From DASTFP01 sp963816855 (GTDB lineage: Bacteria > Verrucomicrobiota > Verrucomicrobiia > Chthoniobacterales > Terrimicrobiaceae), in the NCBI GenBank assembly GCA_963816855.1, contig CAWFMA010000037.1, forward strand, positions 62,001 through 126,000: a stretch of 64,000 bases of DNA. The letters are read 5' to 3'. Positions 34,714 through 44,239 of this stretch are shown here, piece after piece (position 1 is the first letter of the stretch; every line of letters starts with the position of its first letter). A program made the translations under genes and the position numbers. The notes under the pieces are model-generated. The model was given only the letters and a program-made list of their open reading frames with translations, searched no databases and was not told where the DNA came from.

Positions 34714-35304
34714 ATGAACTCACGGCAACTGCGTATCTATGCGATCGCTGATATCCATTCGCCGGACAGCTTTCACATGTGCCAACTCTCCCCGGAGTCC
34801 TACGATCTTGTGGTCACTCTGGGCGACATCGATGAGGGCACCCTGGACTACATTGCCTTCATGACGCACGGCATCCCTTTGCTCGGAGTGCTCGGAAATC
34901 ACGATCCGCGACAGCACGTGGTCTTCGAGAGCCTGCATGCCCGCTCGATAGCTTTCCGCGGCGTGCGCTTGGGCGGATGCGGAGGCGGGCCGCGCTATAA
35001 GAAAGATTGCCCGAATCATTACACGGAGAGGCAGGTGTCGAAGTTTCTGCGCAAGATGCCTGCCGTTGATTTATTCATATCGCACGCGCCGCCTCCCAGC
35101 GCCGCCTTGGAAGGCGGGCGGATCTCGCCAAGCGATTACATTCACCGCGGGTTTGAAGCCTTCGACAAATATTTGCATTCGGCGCATCCTCGATTCTGGC
35201 TGCACGGACATCTCGGCCATCGTTACAGCTGCACGGTCGACGGGACAAAAGTCATGGGGATATGCGGCGGCCAACCGCTCATTCTCGAGTTCCCGGAGGG
35301 CTAG
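34714..35304 (+). CDS. Calcineurin-like metallophosphoesterase
   Basis: About 196 residues from MNSRQLRIYAIADIHSP; an in-frame Met 11 codons earlier is possible. The metal-binding signature is complete: DIHSP, GDIDEG, GNHDPR, SHAPPP and HGHLGH. It belongs to the small YfcE/TTHA0625-like cytoplasmic phosphoesterases. Substrate unknown. Confidence 0.88.
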   Translation: MNSRQLRIYAIADIHSPDSFHMCQLSPESYDLVVTLGDIDEGTLDYIAFMTHGIPLLGVLGNHDPRQHVVFESLHARSIAFRGVRLGGCGGGPRYKKDCPNHYTERQVSKFLRKMPAVDLFISHAPPPSAALEGGRISPSDYIHRGFEAFDKYLHSAHPRFWLHGHLGHRYSCTVDGTKVMGICGGQPLILEFPEG

Positions 35305-35328
35305 ACCAACCGGGACTCGGTCGCAAAC

Positions 35329-35640
35329 TCAGTTCGACGTCAGCGGGCTACCCGCCGGGAAAGGGGCCTGCCCGCGCGGCGCCGCCATGGCATGGGCATT
35401 GGGGAGAGACAAGTACAGAGCATGCGACTGGGCCCCATTTTGGGGATGCTTGCTCCCGAGATTGTAGGAGGAACCATTTTCGGTGAGGATGCCTCCTGGA
35501 AACCTCGCCACAACGACGGAGGTCCGCACGAATGACCCATCGGGAAACTTTTGGTGATTTCGTATCGCTCCGACACAGCGAAGCCCGGCGTCGCTGCGAT
35601 GAAGCATCCAGTTTTCCAGCAAAATCGGTTTTGCAGCCAT
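35329..35640 (-). CDS. Small conserved hypothetical protein
   Basis: 103 residues. The segment LENWMLHRSDAGLRCVGAIR then NHQKFPDGSFVRTSVVVARF and GSSYNLGSKHPQNG looks like a small globular beta protein that I have seen in Verrucomicrobiota and Planctomycetota genomes, without known function. The composition is more protein-like than the overlapping frames. No good Shine-Dalgarno. Moderate confidence that it is real. Confidence 0.5.
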   Translation of the reverse strand: MAAKPILLENWMLHRSDAGLRCVGAIRNHQKFPDGSFVRTSVVVARFPGGILTENGSSYNLGSKHPQNGAQSHALYLSLPNAHAMAAPRGQAPFPAGSPLTSN

Positions 35641-35843
35641 AGTCCTATCGGGGGGAAGTGGCAGTCCAAGCTACTTAAGCAAAGGGAGGGCCGCTGCGCA
35701 AGTGTCAATATGCTCACGCGGTTTGGACGACCGGCTGCTCTGAACTTTTTTCTGGATCCGAACGAGCAGGGAGCACATTTTTTTTCCGAAGTTGAAGCCC
35801 CGTCTTGCACGCGGCGCCAATTACGTTACACATCTCCCGCCCT

Positions 35844-37064
35844 ATGAGTAGATTGGAAGGCAAGGTGCTCGTCGCCCAAGGCGGCGGACCAACAGCGGTC
35901 ATCAATCAGAGCGTGGTCGGAGTCACCCTGGAAGCGAGGAAATTTACCCAAGTGAAGGCGGTCTACGGCGCCATTCATGGCGTCCAGGGAATCGTCAAGG
36001 AAGACTTCCTGGATCTGACACGCGAAACAACGCACAACCTTGAGCGGGTGGCCCAGACGCCATCCTCGGCGCTTCTTTCCACTCGCGACAAACCCAACGA
36101 AGAGTATTGCGCGCGCATGTTCAAGGTCATGCAAAAGCACGACATCCGCTATTTCTTCTACGTGGGAGGGAACGACTCTTCCGACACGGTGCGAATCGTG
36201 AATGAGCAAGCGGAGGCTGCCAACTACGAATTCCGGGCTATACATATTCCCAAGACCATCGACAACGATCTTCTCCTGAACGACCATTGTCCCGGATTCG
36301 GCTCGGCGGCGCGATTTGTCACCCAGGCGTTTACCGGTCTCAATCTGGACAATCGCGCGCTTTCAGGGGTGTTGATCGGAGTGGTCATGGGTCGCCACGC
36401 GGGATTTCTTACGGCCTCATCCAGCCTGGCGCGCAAATACGTCGATGAAGGTCCCCATCTTATCTATCTGCCCGAACGACCCTTTCAACCTGACCGGTTT
36501 CTCTCCGACGTGGATCGCGTCTACAGCAAGCATGGGCTCTGCACGGTGGCCGTTTCCGAGGGCATCCAGGACCGCGACGGCACCCCGATTGCCCTCGCTC
36601 TTTCGAGCAGCTCGGAGCGAGATGCGCACGGCAACGTTCAACTCTCGGGAACCGGGGTGGTCGGCGACCTCCTCGCAGACCTGGTCAAGTCGAAGCTCAA
36701 GATCAAGCGCGTCCGCGCCGACACCTTCGGCTATTTGCAACGATCGTTCCTGGGAGTTGTTTCGGACCGGGATGCGCACGAAGCCCGCGAGGTTGGCGAA
36801 ATTGCGGTGCAATACGCGATGTGGGACAACGTGGACGGCTCGGTGGTGATCAACCGTCCCGTGCTGAACTACAGCGTTTCGTACGACTTGGTCTCATTGG
36901 CCAGCGTGGCCGGCAAGACACGCGTCATGCCGGATGAATTCATCAATGACGATGGAGATGGAGTCACCGTGGCTTTCCACAACTATTGCCGTCCCCTTCT
37001 GGGATCGAGCGTGCCCGAGGCCCATCGGCTGCGCGCTCCGCGAGTCCCGGCGCTGCCCGATTGA
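35844..37064 (+). CDS. pfp: PPi-dependent 6-phosphofructokinase
   Basis: Converts fructose 6-phosphate to fructose 1,6-bisphosphate using pyrophosphate. Start at 35844 (MSRLEGKVLVAQGGGPTAVI); an upstream in-frame Met lies 13 codons earlier. The donor site reads GGND(S) at 108-112, with Asp where ATP enzymes have Gly, and PKTIDND at 136-142, with Lys where ATP enzymes have Gly; both mark PPi use. GVLIGVVMGRHAGFL follows. 406 residues. A reversible enzyme, so it also serves gluconeogenesis. Followed 11 bp later by an SDR gene. Confidence 0.92.
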   Translation: MSRLEGKVLVAQGGGPTAVINQSVVGVTLEARKFTQVKAVYGAIHGVQGIVKEDFLDLTRETTHNLERVAQTPSSALLSTRDKPNEEYCARMFKVMQKHDIRYFFYVGGNDSSDTVRIVNEQAEAANYEFRAIHIPKTIDNDLLLNDHCPGFGSAARFVTQAFTGLNLDNRALSGVLIGVVMGRHAGFLTASSSLARKYVDEGPHLIYLPERPFQPDRFLSDVDRVYSKHGLCTVAVSEGIQDRDGTPIALALSSSSERDAHGNVQLSGTGVVGDLLADLVKSKLKIKRVRADTFGYLQRSFLGVVSDRDAHEAREVGEIAVQYAMWDNVDGSVVINRPVLNYSVSYDLVSLASVAGKTRVMPDEFINDDGDGVTVAFHNYCRPLLGSSVPEAHRLRAPRVPALPD

Positions 37065-37075
37065 CTCTGATCCGC

Positions 37076-37906
37076 ATGGACGAATCGCCGCAAAAGACGA
37101 ATAGTCTTTTCGACCTTTCCGGAGTCGTGGCCTTGGTGATTGGTGGAACGGGGGTTCTAGGCGGCGCTCTGGCGGAAGCCCTTGCCGCGGCCGGCGCGGC
37201 GGTAGCGATCGCGGGCCGAAACGAGGAACGGGGAAACGCGCGATGCACCAGGATACGCAGCGCCGGTTTGAAGGCCGACTTCTTCCGCGCCGACGCCTCT
37301 TCGCGCGCGAGCCTTCGATCGCTGCGCGAAAAGGTGACAGCCAGCCTCGGAACCGCGTCCGTGCTGGTCAACGCCGCGGGGGGCAACGACCCGCGCGCAA
37401 ATGTGACGTCGGAGAACTCGTTTGAGAGCATCTCGCTGGAAAGCTGGTCGTCATGCTTTGAGCTTAACGTCACCGGGAGCGTTCTTTTTCCCTGCCAGGA
37501 GTTCGGGCCCGCCATGTGCGCGGCCGGGAAGGGAAGCATCATCAATATCGCAAGCGTCGCCGGGCACTTGCCCCTGTCACGAGTCGTGGCCTACTCCGCC
37601 GCAAAAGCGGCCGCGGTGAACCTGACGATGTTTCTGGCGCGCGAGTGGGGACGCTACGGGGTCCGGGTAAATTCCATCACCCCCGGATTTTTTCCGGCCG
37701 TTCAAAACCGGCGCCTGCTTTTCCAGGAGGACGGCTCTCCCACTCCGCGCGCTGTCTCGATTCTCGGCCACACGCCGATGGAACGATTCGGGCAGGCCCA
37801 AGAGTTGGGGGGCGCGGTCGTGTTCCTGGCCAGCGAGGCGGCGAGCAGCTTTGTGACGGGGGCGGATATTCGGGTGGACGGCGGCTTCCTCTCTCAGACG
37901 ATCTGA
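37076..37906 (+). CDS. SDR-family oxidoreductase (mannonate oxidoreductase-like)
   Basis: 276 residues from MDESPQKTNSLFDLSG; the frame upstream overlaps pfp. Cofactor loop GGTGVLGGALAEALAAAGAA, NAAGGNDPRA, catalytic AYSAAKAAAVNLTM and the C-terminal FVTGADIRVDGGF. The long loop FPAVQNRRLLFQEDGSPTPR is like that of D-mannonate (fructuronate) reductases of the SDR class, pointing to hexuronate metabolism. Substrate assignment is tentative. Confidence 0.85.
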   Translation: MDESPQKTNSLFDLSGVVALVIGGTGVLGGALAEALAAAGAAVAIAGRNEERGNARCTRIRSAGLKADFFRADASSRASLRSLREKVTASLGTASVLVNAAGGNDPRANVTSENSFESISLESWSSCFELNVTGSVLFPCQEFGPAMCAAGKGSIINIASVAGHLPLSRVVAYSAAKAAAVNLTMFLAREWGRYGVRVNSITPGFFPAVQNRRLLFQEDGSPTPRAVSILGHTPMERFGQAQELGGAVVFLASEAASSFVTGADIRVDGGFLSQTI

Positions 37907-37929
37907 GTTTTTTTGGCGGCGCGCGACCG

Positions 37930-38652
37930 CTACTCAGCTGTCCGGACCCCCACTTCGTCGAGATGTCGCAGCATATCGTCGGGGTCCTTGTAAACGCGGT
38001 AGGCGCCGGCTTTTTCCAGTTCCTCTCTCCCGTAGCCTCCCGAAAGTAAGCCAACGCTCAAAGCGTTGGCGCGGCGAGCGGCCAGCAGGTCCCAAACGCT
38101 GTCGCCGACCACTACCGACGCGGACATGGCGACTCCCAGTTTCTTCGCCGCCGCCAGAAAAAGGTCAGGATCTGGCTTCGCGTAGCGAACCTGGTCTCTG
38201 GTGATGACCGTGACTTTGTTTGGATCAACACCGAGAATCTTCAAAGCGGGAGCAGCGCTCTCCATGCGCCCGCTGGTAGCCACCGCCCAGCGCACGCGCT
38301 TCTTCGATAGATAGTCGAGAAGCTCGCGGGCGCCTGGCAGGGGCCGCACTTGGGCTACCAGGCGCGCATAGGCGTCGGCGTGCAACCGCTGAAGATCAAC
38401 CGTCTCTTGCTTGGTCAACTGATGACCGGTTTCTCGGAGCAGGGCGTTGACGAACAGACCGCCGCTCATGCCTATCCTCCGATGAATCCGCCAGACGGAC
38501 AGCTGGATGCCAGTCTTCTCCAGCGCCTCGCGCCAGGCCAGAACATGCTGGTAGACGCTGTCAATCAAAGTCCCGTCCAAGTCGAAAAGAAATGCCGGCC
38601 CCCTCGAATCCGGCGCCGTTCCGGTGGATGCTCTCAAGGAATCCCGGGTCAT
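37930..38652 (-). CDS. HAD-superfamily phosphatase (phosphoglycolate-phosphatase-like)
   Basis: 240 residues, HAD subfamily IA. Motif I FLFDLDGTLIDSVYQH, motif II VATSGRMESA, motif III Lys in VRYAKPDPDLFL and motif IV VVVGDSVWDLLAARRA. A helical cap between motifs I and II. The likely substrate is a sugar phosphate or 2-phosphoglycolate. Convergent with the SDR gene. Confidence 0.88.
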   Translation of the reverse strand: MTRDSLRASTGTAPDSRGPAFLFDLDGTLIDSVYQHVLAWREALEKTGIQLSVWRIHRRIGMSGGLFVNALLRETGHQLTKQETVDLQRLHADAYARLVAQVRPLPGARELLDYLSKKRVRWAVATSGRMESAAPALKILGVDPNKVTVITRDQVRYAKPDPDLFLAAAKKLGVAMSASVVVGDSVWDLLAARRANALSVGLLSGGYGREELEKAGAYRVYKDPDDMLRHLDEVGVRTAE

Positions 38653-39058
38653 CTCTCATCCCAAGTTACAACGCCCGCCCGCTGACGGGAAGGAGCTTCG
38701 ACGAGCCGGAAGAATTTTACGGCGGCCGCGAAACGACATGTTTTGGGCGACCGGCAACTTGTCTCTTTACAGAGCTATATGCGCACGGATACTCGGAATC
38801 TCTATGCAATCCTCCCTCGGCTGCCGCCAAATATCCCGGTCGCGATTGGCGAAGGCTCATCGAGGCGACGGCATTCGGGGCCAGAGCAATCATCGAATGC
38901 ATCGCCGGCTGCACCGGGAGATGCAGGAGTCCATTTGGCGGAGTCCACAAAAACGCTGACCTTTCCCGCGTGATGAAAAATCTCATCGCTGTCAGACAAA
39001 AGGCCGCCCCGTGAAGCCTCGGTTAATCTCTCCAAAACGGTCAACCTTGTCTACCCCC
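38653..39058. other. Intergenic stretch before araA, nothing recognised
   Basis: About 405 bp. Frames of about 80-140 codons exist on both strands but are low-complexity extensions without family features. It should hold the araA promoter; I could not find a convincing -35/-10 pair, operator repeat or terminator. Confidence 0.4.
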
Positions 39059-40570
39059 ATGAAAATCGCCCCATCTCAAATATGGTTCATTACCGGCTCG
39101 CAGCACTTGTACGGCCCAGAGCCGCTCAAGCAAGTCGCTGCGAACTCACAAGAAATCGTCGACGCGCTAAATCGTTCGAAGAAGATGGCGGTGCCCCTCA
39201 TCCTGAAAACTGTCGTCACGAGGCCGGAGGAGATTCGCCGCGTTTGCCAGGAGGCGGGCAGCGACTCGGCGTGCGCCGGCCTCATTTTTTGGATGCACAC
39301 GTTTTCGCCTTCGAAGATGTGGATCGGCGGCCTGAACATGTTGCGCAAGCCATTCCTCCACCTCCACACGCAGTTCAACCGCGACCTGCCATGGAACGAG
39401 ATCGACATGGATTTCATGAATCTTAACCAAGCCGCCCACGGTGATCGGGAGGCGGGGTTTATCCATACCCGTCTGCGCCTCAATCGCAAGGTGGTGGTCG
39501 GACACTGGTCGGACGCGGAGGTTCAGGACCGCATCGCTGCCTGGATGCGCGCGGCCCGGGCGTGGAATGACTGGCAGGGCGCGGAGTTCGCCCGCTTTGC
39601 TGATAACATGCGCTACGTGGCGGTTACCGAAGGAGATAAGGTCAGCGCCGAAGCTCGTTTTGGCTATTCGGTGAATCACTACGCCGTGGGCGATCTGGTC
39701 CAGCACGTAACAGCCGTCAGCGACGCCGGGGTTGACACCTTGTGCGCGGAATATGAAGAGCGCTACTCCGTCGCCGCGCCGCTCCGCAAGGGTGGGCCAC
39801 GACATGAATCTCTGCGAGACGGAGCCAGGATAGAACTCGGCCTCCGGTCCTTCCTGGAAGAGGGGAATTTCAAGGGATTCACGACGAACTTTCAGGACCT
39901 GCACGGTCTCAAGCAACTTCCCGGGCTGGCCGTTCAGCGCCTTATGGCCGACGGTTACGGCTTTGCGGGAGAAGGAGACTGGAAGACCTGCGCGCTCGTC
40001 CGGGCGATGAAAGTCATCGCCGCCGACCTCAAGGGCGGCACCTCTTTCATGGAGGACTACACCTACCACCTGGCACCCAAAGGGCACCAGGTCCTCGGTT
40101 CGCACATGCTCGAGGTTTGCGAGTCCATCACGGCGGGGAAACCGAAGCTCGAAATTCATCCTCTGGGCATCGGGGGCAAGGAAGATCCCGTGCGGCTCGT
40201 CTTCGACGCACACCCTGGAAACGCCATCAACGTCTCGGTTGTCGATCTCGGCAACCGATTCCGGTTTATCGTCAACGAAGTAAAGGTCGTGAAGCCGCCG
40301 AAACCGCTCCCCAAGCTCCCGGTGGCTCGCGCGATTTGGGAGTGCTTTCCTGACTTTAAGACTGCCTGCGCGGCCTGGATTTACGCGGGAGGCGCGCACC
40401 ATACCGGATTCAGCTATCCGGTTACCACCGAACACATCGAGGACCTGACGGAGATTGCCGGCGTCGAAATGGTCGTGATTGACGACCAGACCAAAATCCG
40501 CGAGTTCACACGCGAATTGCGGCAAAACGAGATCTATTACCACCTCGCGCCCGGGCTGGGGCGGTTATGA
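39059..40570 (+). CDS. araA: L-arabinose isomerase
   Basis: Converts L-arabinose to L-ribulose with Mn2+. Start at 39059 (MKIAPSQIWFITGSQHLYG); the frame reads back to 39011. Family blocks: LIFWMHTFSPSKMWIGGLN, HLHTQFNRDLPW, FMNLNQAAHGDRE, the metal residues in EGNFKGFTTNFQDL and HMLEVC, and AGGAHHTGFSYPVT. 503 residues, standard length. Followed 91 bp later by araD; ribulokinase araB is not in the window. Confidence 0.97.
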   Translation: MKIAPSQIWFITGSQHLYGPEPLKQVAANSQEIVDALNRSKKMAVPLILKTVVTRPEEIRRVCQEAGSDSACAGLIFWMHTFSPSKMWIGGLNMLRKPFLHLHTQFNRDLPWNEIDMDFMNLNQAAHGDREAGFIHTRLRLNRKVVVGHWSDAEVQDRIAAWMRAARAWNDWQGAEFARFADNMRYVAVTEGDKVSAEARFGYSVNHYAVGDLVQHVTAVSDAGVDTLCAEYEERYSVAAPLRKGGPRHESLRDGARIELGLRSFLEEGNFKGFTTNFQDLHGLKQLPGLAVQRLMADGYGFAGEGDWKTCALVRAMKVIAADLKGGTSFMEDYTYHLAPKGHQVLGSHMLEVCESITAGKPKLEIHPLGIGGKEDPVRLVFDAHPGNAINVSVVDLGNRFRFIVNEVKVVKPPKPLPKLPVARAIWECFPDFKTACAAWIYAGGAHHTGFSYPVTTEHIEDLTEIAGVEMVVIDDQTKIREFTRELRQNEIYYHLAPGLGRL

Positions 40571-40661
40571 TGGCGATTCGCGACCGAGAATTAGTCGGAC
40601 CGAGGGCCATGGCGGAAAACGCAAACTTCAACGCACCGGGCTTCTTCCCGTCCTGGCCGGT

Positions 40662-41351
40662 ATGAGCCATCAATCCATTAAGGAGGAATGCTACGAGGCA
40701 AACATCCAGCTGCCCAAGTTTGGATTAGTAGATCTCACTTTTGGCAATGTGAGCGTCCTGGACCGCGGCGCCGGCGTCTTCGCCATCAAGCCCAGCGGCG
40801 TAGACTACGCGGCCCTCACTCCGGAACAAATTGTTCTTGTGGATCTCGAGGGCCGGCAAGTCAGCGGAGCCATGCGGCCGTCATCGGACACTCCCACCCA
40901 TCGGCGATTGTTTCAGGGATTTCCGAGTATTCGTGCGGTGGTGCACACGCATTCGCGCAATGCGGTGTCGTTCGCCCAGGCGGGGACGGCCCTCCCCTGC
41001 TTCGGCACGACGCATGCCGACTACTTCTACGGTCCGGTGCCGGTTACGCGGCCGATGACACCCGAGCAGATTCAAACCGCTTACGAGTGGGAGACCGGCA
41101 ACGTTATTCTGGAGAGATTTCGCGAACTAGACCCCGAGCGGATCGGCGCTGTCCTGGTGCACGGGCACGGACCTTTCGCCTGGGGGCCTTCCGGCGCCAA
41201 GGCGGTGGAAAACGCCCTGGCCCTCGAAATCATTGCCGAAATGGCCGTGAAGACGCTGCAAATCAATCCCGCTTCGACCCCAATCTCCAACTCCCTCCTG
41301 GACAAGCACTTCCTTCGGAAGCACGGCCCGGACGCCTACTACGGCCAATAG
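40662..41351 (+). CDS. araD: L-ribulose-5-phosphate 4-epimerase
   Basis: Class II aldolase fold enzyme that epimerises L-ribulose 5-phosphate to D-xylulose 5-phosphate, 229 residues. LTFGNVSVLDR, AIKPSGVDYAALTPEQIVLV, SSDTPTHRRLFQGFPSIRAV and zinc ligands HTHSRNAV plus VLVHGHGPFAWG. Start at 40662; the longer frame overlaps the araA end. With araA it forms the arabinose pathway; the kinase step must be encoded elsewhere or by another enzyme. Confidence 0.95.
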   Translation: MSHQSIKEECYEANIQLPKFGLVDLTFGNVSVLDRGAGVFAIKPSGVDYAALTPEQIVLVDLEGRQVSGAMRPSSDTPTHRRLFQGFPSIRAVVHTHSRNAVSFAQAGTALPCFGTTHADYFYGPVPVTRPMTPEQIQTAYEWETGNVILERFRELDPERIGAVLVHGHGPFAWGPSGAKAVENALALEIIAEMAVKTLQINPASTPISNSLLDKHFLRKHGPDAYYGQ

Positions 41352-41430
41352 CGGCGCCGGCCGTTTGTGCGAACGAGGGCATCGCAACATCGTCATAGAC
41401 AAATCCGCCTCGGGGGTGATCTTGCTCCTG

Positions 41431-41826
41431 ATGACCTCGAAAACTTCAAACGCTGGATCGGAAAGCGCGATCTCGATCGACGAGTACATTGAGCGGGGCA
41501 GCCGCCAGATCTCCGCAACGCGATTGAGGGCCTTGGCGAAGCAAATCGGACAAATCGCCGCGAAGATGGACACGGAACAGGCCGCGCCCCACGCAGATTT
41601 GAAACTCCATGCGGCGAAACTAATCCTCATTCTGAAGTCAGACCATGTCAAAACGTGCGTGGATCCTCTCAAAGCTCCACTGGCCGAAGCGGGAGTCGCT
41701 GCCGAATATCTTCTGAAAGGGATGGACTTGATTCCCGACCAGGTGCCGGAAATCGGACTGACCGATGACGCCGCGATCGTGGGGCGCGTATTCGCCCGTA
41801 ACCCGGAACTTCTGAAGCTAGCCTGA
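41431..41826 (+). CDS. DUF1232 (YkvA-like) protein
   Basis: About 131 residues from MTSKTSNAGSESAISIDEYI; a start at 41365 is possible. The core YLLKGMDLIPDQVPEIGLTD then DAAIVGRVFARNPEL is the DUF1232 motif (membrane-associated, function unknown). The N-terminal half is helical. No operon partner visible. Confidence 0.72.
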   Translation: MTSKTSNAGSESAISIDEYIERGSRQISATRLRALAKQIGQIAAKMDTEQAAPHADLKLHAAKLILILKSDHVKTCVDPLKAPLAEAGVAAEYLLKGMDLIPDQVPEIGLTDDAAIVGRVFARNPELLKLA

Positions 41827-42025
41827 CTTTCGGAACCGGCCATCCCGGTCCCGCCGCGTGGTGCTGTTCTCCGGCACGCCGATGCTTTTTGGCAGATTGC
41901 CTGCTGCCGCTTTCTGGAACTGATGGCGATCGGCCCTGGATTGCGTTAAGCAAGATCCAAAGTCCTCGCCTGGCGCGGAATATTTTGAATGGTTGGTGCG
42001 GAACTCGGAAGCTATTTGAGACCTG

Positions 42026-43075
42026 ATGCTCCGCGACCTTTTACTGCGGGATTTCCGACGCTTTGAAGAGCTCGTTTTTGAGCCTTCTCCCGGCCTCAAT
42101 TTGATCATTGGCCCGAACGCTCAGGGGAAGACCTCGCTCCTGGAAGCCGCTTGCGCCCTGCTTCGCTTGCAGTCGCCGCGCTCCGCCTCGCTGGCCGACG
42201 CCGTACGGTTCGGCCAGCCTGGCTTTGGTTTGGACGGGCACTGGAACGAACGGCATTTGCATGTCAGATACGCCGGCGGGCTCAAAGGCTTCGCCCTCGA
42301 TTCCAAGCCTCAATCGTCCTCCACTGACTACCTGGCGATTGCGCGCGTTTCGTGGATTTCCAATGATGATACGCGGCTCGTCCGCGGCCCAGGCGCCCAC
42401 CGTCGTCGCTTCCTGGATTTTCTCGGCTCCCAGATCGTTCCCGGCTACCTCCAGCGGCTTCGCGCCTACGAGCGTGCGCTCCGGTCGCGCAACACGCTTC
42501 TCAAGGAGAATCGACCCCGCCGGGAAATTGAAGCTTTCGATGTTCCGCTGACTAACGCCGGCGAAACGCTCCTCTCTGCAAGAACGGAGCTTTGCCGGGC
42601 CTTGGAGCCGTCCGTCGCCGAAGCCCTGGGCTTGATTTCAGGCAACTCGGAAACTCTGGAAATCTCCTACCAGCCCGGAAGTCCGGCCAACTTTCCTGCG
42701 GCGCTTCGAGAGAGCCGCTCCGAAGAAAGCCGGGCGCGCACAACCGTGATCGGGCCGCACCGAGACGACATCGCAATCCTCCTGAATGGATACCCTGCGG
42801 GGGCCTTCGCGTCGGAAGGCCAACAGCGTTCCATTGCTCTGGCGATGAGACTTGGCCAAGCGCATAACCTTTGGAACTCCACGGGCCTGTTCCCGTTGTA
42901 CCTGATTGATGACGTTTTTGGCGAGCTTGACCCGCGGCGCCGGAGCAATCTCCTCGCCGCGCTGCCAGCCCCTGCTCAGAAGCTCGTCACCGCGACGGCT
43001 CTCAGCTCACTGGGGCCGGTCCCGGATGCTTCGTGCCACTTTCTCGGGGACGGTAAGCTCGTAAGAAAGACCTGA
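42026..43075 (+). CDS. recF: DNA replication and repair protein RecF
   Basis: ABC/SMC-like ATPase that loads RecA at gaps with RecO and RecR. Walker A GPNAQGKTS (29-37), TTVIGPHRDDIAIL, signature ASEGQQRSIALAMRL, Walker B LYLIDDVFGELDPRRR. 349 residues. It is not next to dnaA/dnaN/gyrB here but starts a recF-dprA-topB group on the plus strand. Confidence 0.94.
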   Translation: MLRDLLLRDFRRFEELVFEPSPGLNLIIGPNAQGKTSLLEAACALLRLQSPRSASLADAVRFGQPGFGLDGHWNERHLHVRYAGGLKGFALDSKPQSSSTDYLAIARVSWISNDDTRLVRGPGAHRRRFLDFLGSQIVPGYLQRLRAYERALRSRNTLLKENRPRREIEAFDVPLTNAGETLLSARTELCRALEPSVAEALGLISGNSETLEISYQPGSPANFPAALRESRSEESRARTTVIGPHRDDIAILLNGYPAGAFASEGQQRSIALAMRLGQAHNLWNSTGLFPLYLIDDVFGELDPRRRSNLLAALPAPAQKLVTATALSSLGPVPDASCHFLGDGKLVRKT

Positions 43076-43152
43076 AGGCAACCGGTTTCTTCTCCCCTTC
43101 AAAAGGAAACCCGCTATTGCGCTCCGCCCGCGTTGAGGGTATTGGCCGCACT

Positions 43153-44238
43153 ATGACGGACCTCGAAGCCTTTGTTGCGCTGAACATGCTGCCGCGTGTG
43201 GGTCCGGTGCGGGTGAAGAAGCTGCTGGAAACATTTGGCTCGCCACAGGAGATCCTGCGAGCCAGGAGAAAAGATTTGCTTGGGGTTCAGGGGATCGGGC
43301 CGGAGGTCGCCGAGTCGATCACCTCCCGGGACGAGCATTGCTGCCCCGCGGAAGAAATCGAGCGAGCAAGGAAATTTGGCGCGACGATTGTTACCCAAGG
43401 CGACTCCTCTTACCCGCCCCTGCTCCGCGAGATCCACGATCCCCCGATTCTTCTCTACGTCTGGGGCGCCCTCGAAAAGTGCCATGCCATCGGAGTTGTC
43501 GGCACCAGAAAGCCGTCTCACTATGCCGTCGAATGCGCCAAGAAACTCGCCTACCAGCTCGCCTACGCGGGGCTTGCCGTCGCCAGTGGTCTGGCCAGAG
43601 GAATTGACACTGCCGCTCATCAAGCGGCCCTCGCGGCGAAGGGCAGAACCATCGCGGTTCTGGGAAGCGGGCTGGACCTGCTTTATCCTCCGGAAAACCG
43701 CGAACTCGCGGAAAGAATAGCCGCCTCCGGCGCTGTAGTGACGGAGTTTCCAATGAAGACCGCGGCGGACCGGCAAACCTTCCCCATTCGCAATCGGATC
43801 ATCAGCGGTCTGTCCGCCGGCCTGCTCGTTATTGAGGCGGGAACCAAAAGCGGCGCGTTGATCAGCGCGGCCCAAGCTGCGGAACAAGGCCGCTCCCTCT
43901 ACGCAGTCCCGGGTCGGATCGATCAGCCGGGCGCCGCCGGTTCAAACCGGCTGATTCAGCAGGGCGCCAAACTTGTGACCGGCGCACAAGATATCCTCGA
44001 TGACTTTGGACTCCTCTTTCCCAGCACGCCTGATCTCGCGCGTCCCGCCCCACCGCCCGATCTGACGACCAAAGAGCAGTCCGTTCGCGATGCGATCGGA
44101 GATGACGAGACACCGATGGACGCAATCATTTCCAAATGCGGGTTGCCAACCCAGGAGGTCTCTTCTACGTTGCTCGCCCTTGAGATGCGAAAGCTGGTCA
44201 AGCAACTTCCCGGCAGCCGCTTTGTGAAAACTCAATAA
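43153..44238 (+). CDS. dprA: DNA-processing protein DprA
   Basis: Binds incoming single-stranded DNA in transformation and loads RecA. Start at 43153 (MTDLEAFVALNMLPRVGPVR). N-terminal helix-hairpin-helix (LLGVQGIGPEVAESI), Rossmann core AIGVVGTRKPSHYAVEC, SGLARGIDTAAHQAAL and GSGLDLLYPPENR, then a C-terminal winged-helix (PMDAIISKCGLPTQEVSSTL). 361 residues. One base separates its stop from topB. Confidence 0.95.
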   Translation: MTDLEAFVALNMLPRVGPVRVKKLLETFGSPQEILRARRKDLLGVQGIGPEVAESITSRDEHCCPAEEIERARKFGATIVTQGDSSYPPLLREIHDPPILLYVWGALEKCHAIGVVGTRKPSHYAVECAKKLAYQLAYAGLAVASGLARGIDTAAHQAALAAKGRTIAVLGSGLDLLYPPENRELAERIAASGAVVTEFPMKTAADRQTFPIRNRIISGLSAGLLVIEAGTKSGALISAAQAAEQGRSLYAVPGRIDQPGAAGSNRLIQQGAKLVTGAQDILDDFGLLFPSTPDLARPAPPPDLTTKEQSVRDAIGDDETPMDAIISKCGLPTQEVSSTLLALEMRKLVKQLPGSRFVKTQ

Positions 44239-44239
44239 C

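Noticed and set aside
39167..40543. 458-codon frame antisense to araA
   Set aside because: Shadow of a highly conserved enzyme gene; composition and lack of domain.
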